Below are positions 1 through 7,451 of a DNA stretch of 30,822 nucleotides, piece by piece. This DNA comes from an uncultured Collinsella sp. (lineage in GTDB: Bacteria > Actinomycetota > Coriobacteriia > Coriobacteriales > Coriobacteriaceae): positions 1-30,822 of the forward strand of contig URLR01000020.1 of NCBI GenBank assembly GCA_900548815.1, in the 5' to 3' direction. A model generated the notes under the pieces. It had not been told where the DNA came from and ran no database searches. It worked only from the letters and a program-made list of their open reading frames with translations. A program made the position numbers and the translations under genes. How positions within the stretch are numbered: position 1 is the stretch's first letter; every line of letters begins with the position of its first letter.

Positions 1-286
1 ACGAGCGGGGGCTCCTATCTTTTTAGTGCCCTCGGATTGGGTCATAGTGTCTGTCCGCGCCAAAACATCGGCGTTGTTATGGGTAGTCATTGGGGACGTT
101 CTTAAATGACTAGTCGAAAGGGACACTCTTGCACCAAATCTGCCGGCCCCACACTGGGCACGTCCTTTACTTTACCGAGATAAAGTGAACGTGCAGATTC
201 GTAACCCACTTGCAACCGTTCTATGGCACGATATTGAACGAATGTATGCTATGCGCCCAAATCTTTTGGGCAGAGTGGGAGACAGT
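1..286. other. Contig-start leader region with a short inverted repeat
   Basis: No gene is supported here. An 8-bp inverted repeat, TAGTCATT at 84-91 and AATGACTA at 105-112, is separated by 13 bases. No clear sigma-70 promoter was recognised. An open frame runs into the next gene from a GTG at 185, but its first ~34 codons lack the strong G/C third-position bias of the downstream gene, so this part is treated as leader. Confidence 0.4.
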
Positions 287-2587
287 ATGGTCAAGCTGTA
301 CGAGGACGGCATCTACCTGCGTAACGGCAGCGAGGTTGTGCCTGCGGCCGAGGCTGCCGAGCGCGGTATTAAGCAGACGCCCGAGGATGCCAAGCGTGGC
401 ACCATTGCGTATTCGATCCTTCAAGCACACAACACGTCCGGCGACTCCGAGGCGCTCAAGATTCGCTTCGACGCCATGGCGAGCCACGACATCACCTTTG
501 TCGGCATCATCCAGACGGCGCGCGCTTCGGGCATGGAGCAGTTCCCGCTGCCTTACGTGCTCACCAACTGCCATAACTCGCTGTGTGCCGTGGGGGGCAC
601 CATCAACGAGGACGACCACGTCTTTGGCCTTTCCGCGGCCAAGAAGTACGGCGGCATCTTCGTCCCGCCGCACATCGCCGTCATCCACTCCTTTATGCGT
701 GAGAACTTCGCCGGCTGTGGCAAGATGATCCTGGGCTCCGACTCGCACACCCGTTACGGCGCTCTGGGCACCATGGCCGTGGGCGAGGGCGGTGGCGAGC
801 TGGCAAAGCAGCTGCTGCGCGACACCTACGATGTCGCCTATCCCGGCGTCGTCGCCATCTACCTCACGGGCGCCCCGCGCCCCGGCGTTGGCCCGCACGA
901 CGTGGCGCTCGCCATCATCCGTGCCGTCTTTGCCAAGGGTTACGTTAAGAACAAGGTTATGGAGTTCGTGGGCCCCGGTATCGCGAGCATGACGACCGAC
1001 TACCGCAACGGCGTCGACGTCATGACCACCGAGACCACCTGCCTGTCGAGCATCTGGGCCACCGACGAGGACACGCACGCGTTTTTGACCATGCACGGTC
1101 GCGGCGAGGACTACCGCGAGCTCAAGCCCGCCGATGTTGCCTACTACGACGGCTGCGTCGAAGTCGATCTGTCGAGTATCAAGCCCATGATCGCGCTGCC
1201 GTTCCATCCTTCTAACGGCTTTGAGATTGACGAGCTCAACGAGAACCTCGAGGACATCCTGCACGAGGTGGAGCTTGAGGCCGCCAAGATCGGCGAGGGC
1301 AAGACGCACTTTAGCCTGCTCGACAAGATCGTCGACGGCAAGCTGCACGTGCAGCAGGGCGTTATCGCCGGCTGCTCGGGCGGCAACTACGACTCCGTGG
1401 TCCAGGCTGCCCGCGTGCTCAAGGGCGCCAACACCGGCTGCGGCGAGTTCTCGCTGTCGGTCTATCCCACGAGCCAGCCCGTGGCGCTCGAGCTTACACG
1501 CCGCGGCTATATCTACGACCTTATGGAGGCCGGCGCGATCGTGCGCACGGCATTCTGCGGCCCGTGCTTCGGCGCCGGCGACACGCCTGCCAACAACGGC
1601 CTTTCGATCCGCCACACCACGCGCAACTTCCCCAATCGCGAGGGTTCCAAGCCGGGCAACGGTCAGCTGAGCGCCGTGGCCCTGATGGACGCCCGCTCCA
1701 TTGCGGCGACGGCTGCCAACGGCGGCGTCCTGACGCCGGCGACCGACCTGCCCGAGGAGACTTGGGACGAGGCCTGCGAGTACACCTTTGACGACGCGCC
1801 GTACAAGAAGCGCGTGTACTGGGGCTTTGGCAAGGCTGAGCCGGCCGACGAGCTGGTCGAGGGTCCCAACATCAAGCCGTGGCCCGCGATGGAGCCGCTC
1901 GGCGACGATATCCTGCTCAAGGTGTGCTCCAAGATTATGGACCCGGTCACCACGACTGACGAGCTCATTCCCTCGGGCGAGACGAGCTCCTTCCGCTCCA
2001 ACCCGCTGGGCCTGGCCGAGTTTACGCTGAGCCGCCGCGACCCTGCCTACGTGGGCCGCTCCAAGGAGGTCGACGCCGTGGAGAAGCGCCGCGTGGCTGG
2101 CGAGGCCGCGGGCGACCTGGCGGTGCTCGATGCCGAGCTCGCGGGCGTGTTTGAGGCGCTGGCCGGCGCGGGTGTCGCGGCAGATGCCAAGGCGACCGAG
2201 TACGGCTCCATGCTCTATGCCAAGAAGCCCGGTGACGGTTCCGCCCGCGAGCAAGCCGCGAGCTGTCAGCGCGTGATCGGCGGTCTGGCCAACATCGTCC
2301 ACGAATACGCCACCAAGCGTTATCGCTCCAACGTGATGAACTGGGGCATGGTGCCCTTCCAGATGGAGGCCGAGCCCAACTTTGAGGTGGGCGACTACGT
2401 CTTTGTGCCGGGTATCCGTGCCGCACTCGATGGCGATCTAAAGAACATCGCTGCCTACGTAGTGCGCGCCGACGGTGCGGTCGAGCAGATTGAGCTCTAC
2501 ATTGCCGATATGACGGCAGAGGAGCGTGCCATCGTCAAGGCCGGCTGCCTGATCAACTACAACAAGTTCAAAGCCGCTGCCGAGTAA
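287..2587 (+). CDS. Aconitase-family hydratase (YbhJ/AcnA-like)
   Basis: Encodes a 766-residue aconitase-superfamily protein, expected to be a cytoplasmic [4Fe-4S] hydro-lyase acting on a citrate/isocitrate-like acid. The three cluster cysteines are visible: GCSGGNYD (Cys363) and FCGPC (Cys424, Cys427), close to positions 358/421/424 of mitochondrial aconitase. A C-terminal swivel domain carries GDGSAREQA, the counterpart of the usual GSSREHA, and the protein ends with the family's AGCLINYNK. The motif around Cys363 differs from the canonical SCTNSS, as in YbhJ-type paralogues, so the substrate is uncertain. I chose the ATG at 287 because GGGAG lies 5 nt upstream and strong coding bias begins there; a GTG at 185 or ATG at 242 would add 34 or 15 residues. 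It appears monocistronic. Confidence 0.85.
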   Translation: MVKLYEDGIYLRNGSEVVPAAEAAERGIKQTPEDAKRGTIAYSILQAHNTSGDSEALKIRFDAMASHDITFVGIIQTARASGMEQFPLPYVLTNCHNSLCAVGGTINEDDHVFGLSAAKKYGGIFVPPHIAVIHSFMRENFAGCGKMILGSDSHTRYGALGTMAVGEGGGELAKQLLRDTYDVAYPGVVAIYLTGAPRPGVGPHDVALAIIRAVFAKGYVKNKVMEFVGPGIASMTTDYRNGVDVMTTETTCLSSIWATDEDTHAFLTMHGRGEDYRELKPADVAYYDGCVEVDLSSIKPMIALPFHPSNGFEIDELNENLEDILHEVELEAAKIGEGKTHFSLLDKIVDGKLHVQQGVIAGCSGGNYDSVVQAARVLKGANTGCGEFSLSVYPTSQPVALELTRRGYIYDLMEAGAIVRTAFCGPCFGAGDTPANNGLSIRHTTRNFPNREGSKPGNGQLSAVALMDARSIAATAANGGVLTPATDLPEETWDEACEYTFDDAPYKKRVYWGFGKAEPADELVEGPNIKPWPAMEPLGDDILLKVCSKIMDPVTTTDELIPSGETSSFRSNPLGLAEFTLSRRDPAYVGRSKEVDAVEKRRVAGEAAGDLAVLDAELAGVFEALAGAGVAADAKATEYGSMLYAKKPGDGSAREQAASCQRVIGGLANIVHEYATKRYRSNVMNWGMVPFQMEAEPNFEVGDYVFVPGIRAALDGDLKNIAAYVVRADGAVEQIELYIADMTAEERAIVKAGCLINYNKFKAAAE

Positions 2588-2598
2588 CTCTGCTGTAC

Positions 2599-2670
2599 GC
2601 CCCGGCCACACCTTTCCCTCGTGCTCACGCGCTTCGCGAGGGTCGCCCGAGGGAAAGGTGTGGCCGGGGC
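2599..2670. repeat. Perfect 23-bp inverted repeat (large hairpin) between convergent genes
   Basis: The arms at 2599-2621 and 2648-2670 are perfectly complementary over 23 bp, and the 26-nt loop holds a small CGCG-CTT-CGCG hairpin. It sits between the 3' ends of the hydratase and the convergent gene ending at 2751, so it may act as a bidirectional terminator. Neither side has a T-tract, so a REP-like element or transcript-end stabiliser is equally possible. Confidence 0.7.
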
Positions 2671-2678
2671 TACCGCGA

Positions 2679-2710
2679 CGTTCTCGTTGGGTCTTGAGGG
2701 GCGCTAATAA
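2679..2710 (+). repeat. 32-bp dispersed direct repeat, copy 1
   Basis: Matches 3765-3796 at 30 of 32 positions in the same orientation (core GTTGGGTCTTGAGGG, ending CGCTAATAA). The two copies bracket the hypothetical gene at 2751-3398. It starts 8 bp after the large hairpin. Function unknown. Confidence 0.7.
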
Positions 2711-2750
2711 TTGACCGGGACCATCACAAAGTTGCCTGCCCGGCGGGTCC

Positions 2751-3398
2751 TTATTTCGATGGGGTCCAGGTTATTTCATCGTCAAATAGCCAAGTGCGTG
2801 CCGAGCCACTGTTGCGCGCTGTCTGCGGATCGGGCTCGCAGGTTTGTTCGTAGGCATCCTCGGTACACCGATCCATAAAATCGACGACTGCCGTCTGGTC
2901 GCCCTCCATGACGTAGATTACGTCGCCATCCGAGATATAGACCCCCGGTCCTTCATTGTCCACGCAGCCGGGGTCGTATGAGACGTTGCACAATTTGCTC
3001 CCGTTTGCCGCATCGAGCTCAAGGGTCGAATAATATCCGCCAACCATTTGGCCATTCTTGGCTCGATATATTGCGGCGCCGTACCACCGCTTAAACGTCT
3101 TGCCTTTGAGTAAACTGGTTGCCTTGCCGATAAGCTGCTCATCTTTGGTGTAGCGTCTGGCCCCAAGTTCGATGCGGGGATAGTTGCTGACACCAAGCGC
3201 TGCGGGCGTACCGTCAAAATCGACGGTGACCGAATCGGGTTTGACGATATCGGTGAGGACCTCGATGGGATAGCTTACGGTCTCAACCGCCGCCTGCGTC
3301 GCAGAGGCGGGGAGAAATGCGAGATAGATAATTCCTACGCCGACTGCGGTAATCGCAAACGCTAAGACGAGCAGGCCGATATAGGTGGAGCGTTTCAC
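2751..3398 (-). CDS. Membrane-anchored extracytoplasmic protein of unknown function
   Basis: I do not recognise a family. The 215-residue product begins with a short basic stretch (VKRSTY) and one hydrophobic segment of about 22 residues (IGLLVLAFAITAVGVGIIYLAF), consistent with an N-terminal anchor or uncleaved signal peptide. The rest looks soluble and external. It has two cysteine pairs (LCNVSYDPGC and CTEDAYEQTC) that could form disulfides. I placed the start at the GTG at 3398 because GAGG lies 7 nt upstream; an in-frame ATG at 3425 has no ribosome site and adds nine non-hydrophobic residues. It lies alone between two copies of a 32-bp direct repeat and is less strongly GC3-biased than its neighbours, which suggests, but does not prove, acquisition as a unit. 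Confidence 0.6.
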   Translation of the reverse strand: MKRSTYIGLLVLAFAITAVGVGIIYLAFLPASATQAAVETVSYPIEVLTDIVKPDSVTVDFDGTPAALGVSNYPRIELGARRYTKDEQLIGKATSLLKGKTFKRWYGAAIYRAKNGQMVGGYYSTLELDAANGSKLCNVSYDPGCVDNEGPGVYISDGDVIYVMEGDQTAVVDFMDRCTEDAYEQTCEPDPQTARNSGSARTWLFDDEITWTPSK

Positions 3399-3764
3399 GG
3401 CGGGTACCTCGCAAATAGTATGCATTCATTAAGATAAGTGATACCAGCTTACGACAATCTTCAAAAGAAAGCGATCGATCGAAATGACGGGGCGAAAAGG
3501 CCCTATTGGGCTTCGATTTGACCTCTAATAGAAATATTTGCCCCACTCATTCTGGGCGTGAGGTCAATAATTGAGTCCACGAGTTTTGAGCGATACTCTT
3601 CTCACTAAACTCACTATTTTCACTATAAGCACTATAAATATGATAGGGGGACGACGAGAACAATGTGACGTGCGATAGCTAAGCCGTTTAAGCCGGACTC
3701 TGACCTTGAATCTCTGCCTCTATCTGTGCGAACGGGCTATTGTCGGTTCTCGATTCCATCGCTG

Positions 3765-3796
3765 CGTTTTCGTTGGGTCTTGAGGGACGCTAATAA
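3765..3796 (+). repeat. 32-bp dispersed direct repeat, copy 2
   Basis: Same orientation as 2679-2710 with two substitutions; start-to-start distance is 1086 bp. It is followed by TGGACTTGC and then a possible hairpin at 3812-3834. Confidence 0.7.
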
Positions 3797-3844
3797 ATGG
3801 ACTTGCTTGATGCCACCTCTGTTAATGGGGCGGCTTCTTTTTGT

Positions 3845-3889
3845 CGAAAACCACCACATTGGGAACAGGCACCTTTGTGGTGGTTCTCG
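3845..3889. repeat. Hairpin with 14-bp arms (one mismatch)
   Basis: CGAAAACCACCACA at 3845-3858 pairs with TGTGGTGGTTCTCG at 3876-3889, with one A-C mismatch and a 17-nt loop. It lies immediately before the first unit of the palindromic array. Role unknown. Confidence 0.5.
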
Positions 3890-3893
3890 GTTT

Positions 3894-4111
3894 GTCTCGA
3901 CTTGTAACATCTTGGCCGCTAAAAGTGGGCCTGGTGTTACAGATTTAGATTTTCGATTCGGGTGTCTTCTGTTCGTCTCGATTTGTAACAGATAGAGCTC
4001 TATTTGCCGAGTAGATGTTACAGATTGAGACAAACGGGTGCCGCTGAACAATTCGTCTCGATCTGTAACATCTGGAGCCAGAAACGGTCGATAGATGTTA
4101 CAGATTGAGAC
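3894..4111. repeat. Array of three 57-bp inverted-repeat units at ~80-bp period
   Basis: Units at 3894-3950, 3975-4031 and 4055-4111 each have two 19-bp arms around a 19-bp centre. The left arm is close to GTCTCGATCTGTAACATCT and the right arm close to AGATGTTACAGATTGAGAC. Unit 3 has one mismatch in 19 (a G-T pair), unit 2 has four, and the right arm of unit 1 is more degenerate. Starts are 81 and 80 bp apart. Every arm carries TGTAACA or its complement TGTTACA. Candidate roles are clustered operators or a REP/MITE-like repeat family. Linkage to clpB is by position only. Confidence 0.75.
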
Positions 4112-4287
4112 GGTAGCGCACCTGTGCGGCGGCGGGCCGACATCTTTACCCCTATCTCTCAATCACTCAGAAAATCTTATATATAGAGACTTAGATTTGT
4201 GTATAAGATCGTACAAAGCTGGCAACAATACTTCTCGAACAACGTGAAGCCGCCCCGTAGGGCGGCCACCCCAAGAGAGGTGATTCC

Positions 4288-6915
4288 ATGAGAATCGATA
4301 AGCTAGCAATGACGTCGCGCGAGGCGCTGCAGATCGCCATGAGCACGGCCGCTGACGCGCAGGCCGGCGCGGTGGAGCCGATTCATCTGCTGTCTGCCCT
4401 GCTCGGTGCCGGCGAGCGCAATATCTCCGTGATCATCGAGCGCATCGGTGCCGACCCGGCTCAGCTCGCACGCTCCACACAGGATGCCATCGACCACGCG
4501 CCCAAGGTTTCGGGCGAGGGCCAGCAGATGGGCCTGTCCAACGAGCTCGTCCGCGTCATCGAAAAGGCCGAGAAGAAGGCCACCAAGATGGGCGACAGCT
4601 TTGTGGTGACTGAGCATCTGCTGATGGCGCTTGCCGAGGACAAGGGCGAGGCGGGCCGCGTGCTGCGCGACGCCGGCGTCACCAAGGAGCGCATCGAGCA
4701 AGTCTACGAGGAGCTGCGTGGCGATGACCGCGTGACGTCTGCCGAGGACAAGACTCAGTTTGAGGCACTGGAGCAGTACGGTCGCAACATCTGCGATCTG
4801 GCCCGCGCCGGCAAGCTCGACCCGGTCATCGGCCGTACCGATGAGATTCGCCGCACCATCCAGGTCCTGTCCCGTCGCACCAAGAACAACCCCGTGCTCA
4901 TCGGTGAGCCGGGCGTCGGCAAGACAGCCATCGTCGAAGGTATCGCCCAGCGTATCGTGGCCGGCGACGTGCCGAGCACCCTGCGCGACCGCGACCTCAT
5001 CGAGCTCGACATGAGCGCGCTGGTCGCCGGCGCCAAGTACCGCGGCGAGTTCGAGGACCGCTTGAAGGCCGTGCTCAAAGAAGTGCAAAAATCCGAGGGC
5101 AAGGTCATCCTGTTCATCGATGAGCTCCACACCATCGTGGGCGCGGGTGCCACCGAGGGCTCCATGGACGCCGGCAACATCCTCAAGCCGGCGCTCGCCC
5201 GTGGCGACCTGCACGCGATCGGCGCGACCACGCTCGACGAATACCGCAAGTACATCGAGAAGGACGCGGCGCTCGCCCGTCGTTTCCAGACCGTTATGGT
5301 GAGCGAGCCTACCGTCGAGGACACCATTTCGATCCTGCGTGGTCTGAAGGAGAAGTACGAGATCTTCCACGGTGTGCATATCACCGATAGCGCGCTCGTG
5401 GCAGCTGCCGACCTCTCCGATCGCTACATCGCCGACCGCTTCCTGCCCGACAAGGCCATCGATTTGGTCGATGAGGCGGCAAGCCGCCTGCGCATGGAAC
5501 TCGACAGCATGCCGGTCGAGATCGACGCCACCACGCGTCAGCTCACTCAGCTGCAGATCGAGGAACAGGCGCTCATGAAAGAGACCGATGACGCCTCCAA
5601 GGAGCGTCTGGAGGCCCTGCGCCAGGAGATTGCCGAGGTCCAGGAAAAACTCAACGTGCAAAAGGCCGGCTGGCTCAACCAGAAGAACGCCATTGACCAC
5701 GTGCAGGAGCTTAAGAGCCAGCTTGACGAGGCCAAGAGCGAGGAGGAGCGTGCGACGCGCAACGGCGATTTGGGTCGTGCGTCCGAGCTGCGCTACTCCG
5801 TGATTCCGGGCCTGCAGCAGCAGATTCAGGATTCCGAGGCCGCGCTCGAGGCGCAAAAGCAGCAGGACGGCGAGGGCCTCAACGAGCAGGTGACCTCCGA
5901 TGAGATCGCCGAGGTCGTGAGCGCCTGGACCAGCGTGCCCGTGTCCAAGATGATGCAGGGCGAGCTCGACAAGCTCAAGGGCCTGGAGGGCGAGCTGCAT
6001 AAGCGCGTCATCGGTCAGGATGAGGCCGTCTCCGCCGTTGCCGCGGCCGTGCGCCGCAGCCGTGCGGGCCTCTCCGATCCGGACAAGCCCATCGGCAGCT
6101 TCTTCTTCCTGGGCCCCACCGGCGTGGGCAAGACCGAGCTCGCCAAGGCGCTGGCCGAGTGCCTGTTCGATGACGAGCGCGCGCTCGTGCGTATCGACAT
6201 GTCCGAGTATATGGAGAAGTTCAGCGTCCAGCGTCTGATTGGTGCGCCCCCGGGGTACGTGGGCTACGACGAGGGCGGCCAGCTCACCGAGGCCGTGCGC
6301 CGTCGTCCGTACTCTGTGATCTTGCTCGACGAGATGGAGAAGGCTCATCCGGATGTCTTTAACGTGCTGTTGCAGGTGCTTGATGACGGTCGTCTGACCG
6401 ATGGCCAGGGTCGCCAGGTGTCCTTCAAGAACACGATTATCATCATGACGTCCAACGTGGGCTCCAAGGCCATCGCCGATCTGTCCGGTAAGGACGAGGA
6501 GGAGATGCGCCATCAGGTCGACGCTGCCATGGCTCAGACCTTCCGCCCCGAGTTCCTCAACCGTATCGACGATATCGTGGTGTTCCATCCGCTCGGTATG
6601 GCGCAGATCGAGAAGATCGTCGACATCCAGCTCGCCGACGTCCGCGCGCGTCTGGCCAAGGAGCGCATGACGCTTGCCATCACCCCGGCGGCCAAGCAGA
6701 TGCTCGCCGTGGGCGGCCTGGACCCGGTCTTTGGCGCCCGTCCGCTCAAGCGTCTGGTTCAGCGCGAGGTCGTGGATGCCATCGCCGCCGCTATCATCGA
6801 CGGCACGGTGCGCGAGGGCGATCAGGTGACGGTCGATGCCGACAAGGACGGCGGCTTTACCGTCGTGTGCGACAACACGCCGGCGGCCACCTACGAGGTC
6901 CCCGACGCAGAGTAA
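4288..6915 (+). CDS. clpB: ATP-dependent disaggregase ClpB
   Basis: Encodes an 875-residue Hsp100 chaperone that, with DnaK/DnaJ/GrpE, extracts polypeptides from aggregates by threading them through a hexameric ring in the cytoplasm. Order of domains: Clp N-terminal repeats (about 1-145), AAA1 with Walker A GEPGVGKT (206-213) and Walker B ILFIDELHT, a coiled-coil middle domain (about 410-530) that distinguishes ClpB from ClpA/ClpC, AAA2 with Walker A GPTGVGKT (609-616) and pore region GYVGYDEGG, then the ClpB D2-small domain. Length is normal for the family. The ribosome site AGAGAGG lies 7 nt before the ATG. In actinobacteria clpB is usually heat-inducible through HspR, but no clear HspR box was found. 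A strong terminator follows. Confidence 0.98.
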   Translation: MRIDKLAMTSREALQIAMSTAADAQAGAVEPIHLLSALLGAGERNISVIIERIGADPAQLARSTQDAIDHAPKVSGEGQQMGLSNELVRVIEKAEKKATKMGDSFVVTEHLLMALAEDKGEAGRVLRDAGVTKERIEQVYEELRGDDRVTSAEDKTQFEALEQYGRNICDLARAGKLDPVIGRTDEIRRTIQVLSRRTKNNPVLIGEPGVGKTAIVEGIAQRIVAGDVPSTLRDRDLIELDMSALVAGAKYRGEFEDRLKAVLKEVQKSEGKVILFIDELHTIVGAGATEGSMDAGNILKPALARGDLHAIGATTLDEYRKYIEKDAALARRFQTVMVSEPTVEDTISILRGLKEKYEIFHGVHITDSALVAAADLSDRYIADRFLPDKAIDLVDEAASRLRMELDSMPVEIDATTRQLTQLQIEEQALMKETDDASKERLEALRQEIAEVQEKLNVQKAGWLNQKNAIDHVQELKSQLDEAKSEEERATRNGDLGRASELRYSVIPGLQQQIQDSEAALEAQKQQDGEGLNEQVTSDEIAEVVSAWTSVPVSKMMQGELDKLKGLEGELHKRVIGQDEAVSAVAAAVRRSRAGLSDPDKPIGSFFFLGPTGVGKTELAKALAECLFDDERALVRIDMSEYMEKFSVQRLIGAPPGYVGYDEGGQLTEAVRRRPYSVILLDEMEKAHPDVFNVLLQVLDDGRLTDGQGRQVSFKNTIIIMTSNVGSKAIADLSGKDEEEMRHQVDAAMAQTFRPEFLNRIDDIVVFHPLGMAQIEKIVDIQLADVRARLAKERMTLAITPAAKQMLAVGGLDPVFGARPLKRLVQREVVDAIAAAIIDGTVREGDQVTVDADKDGGFTVVCDNTPAATYEVPDAE

Positions 6916-6956
6916 ATTATGGGGCCGGCTTTAACCGCACCTCATCGCAAAACGCC

Positions 6957-6993
6957 AAGGGCGGCGGATCCAATCGGGTCCGCCGCCCTTTTT
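6957..6993 (+). terminator. Rho-independent terminator of clpB
   Basis: A perfect 12-bp stem (AAGGGCGGCGGA at 6957-6968 with 6979-6990), 10-nt loop, and a run of Ts through 6993. It follows the clpB stop by 41 nt. Confidence 0.92.
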
Positions 6994-7043
6994 CGTGCGA
7001 CAATCGATGATGTTGAACGGATGCGATGCAAGGAGCTATGCAG

Positions 7044-7238
7044 ATGAAAAACGAGATCAAGACAAGCGCGCCGGCGGCTGAGATAGCGTCCGCTGCACCA
7101 AGGCCCGCGCCGAAACCGGCGCCCAAGCCGTGCGACCCCTACATCCGTGCCGAGAACGAGGACGATGACGGCTACGATCCTTACAGCGATCGCCGCCCCG
7201 AGCGCGAGCCGCTGTTCGAAGCCGACCCCTGGCGCTAA
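7044..7238 (+). CDS. Small Pro/Lys/Asp-rich protein, 64 residues
   Basis: No family recognised. The product has an N-terminal basic/alanine part, a PRPAPKPAPKP linker, then an acidic stretch (ENEDDDGYDPYSD) and ends EADPWR. It is predicted cytoplasmic and largely disordered, with no signal or membrane segment. I chose the ATG at 7044 because AAGGAG lies 8 nt upstream; an ATG at 7026 lies before that site. Support for coding comes from the clean ribosome site, GC-rich third positions and position directly after the clpB terminator. It could be an adaptor or a purely lineage-specific peptide. Confidence 0.65.
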   Translation: MKNEIKTSAPAAEIASAAPRPAPKPAPKPCDPYIRAENEDDDGYDPYSDRRPEREPLFEADPWR

Positions 7239-7354
7239 CTTTTGTAGGGTGGTCATAATATCCCCGTCCCAAATTGACTGCTCGGGGAGTCGCATTCGAG
7301 CTCGGTTGTCCTCTCAGCCACTCGATATCCTTCGGAGCAATAACAGTGAAAAAA

Positions 7355-7444
7355 CTTGCTTAAGTGTTAATCAAGCTACACACAATCTTGCTCTCTAATT
7401 AATCAAGAATCAGTATAATTTTGATTAGCTAGAGAGCAAGATTG
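7355..7444. promoter_or_regulatory. Triple repeat / 24-bp palindrome in the promoter of the DUF4143 ATPase
   Basis: Two direct copies of CTTGCT-N6-TTAATCAAG (7355-7375 and 7387-7407, 32 bp apart) are followed by an inverted, slightly diverged copy (7421-7440). The second and third copies form an inverted repeat with 24-bp arms (7383-7406 and 7421-7444, two mismatches). A TATAAT-like box (7414-7419) lies in the loop, and the ATPase ATG follows 7 nt after the right arm, which also overlaps the GGAG ribosome site. This geometry fits an autoregulatory operator or an mRNA hairpin masking the ribosome site. Confidence 0.7.
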
Positions 7445-7451
7445 GAGAATC

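Larger units (their letters stand above)
3399..4287. other. Gene-poor, AT-rich intergenic region upstream of clpB
   Basis: No convincing gene in about 890 bp. It contains CACTA-rich short direct repeats (about 3607-3640), the second copy of a 32-bp repeat (3765-3796), a hairpin followed by T-rich sequence (3812-3842; possible weak terminator), a further hairpin (3845-3889), three tandem palindromic units (3894-4111) and the clpB leader. In the leader a GCCGCCC/GGGCGGC hairpin (4249-4266) ends just before the clpB ribosome site. I saw neither a CIRCE element nor a clear HAIR (HspR) box. Two overlapping opposite-strand ORFs here lack codon bias and are rejected. Confidence 0.55.

Noticed and set aside
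221..2302. Very long antisense ORF opposite the hydratase (and similar ones opposite clpB, the PTS genes and the DUF5692-like gene)
   Set aside because: These are artefacts of GC-rich codon usage; they lack ribosome sites and recognisable domains.
3894..4111. CRISPR array
   Set aside because: Units are palindromic with variable centres and ~23-bp gaps, only three copies, no cas genes; better described as inverted-repeat units.
3726..4162. Overlapping ORFs on both strands (89 and 141 codons) across the palindromic array
   Set aside because: No ribosome sites, no codon bias, and the reading frames simply translate the inverted repeats.
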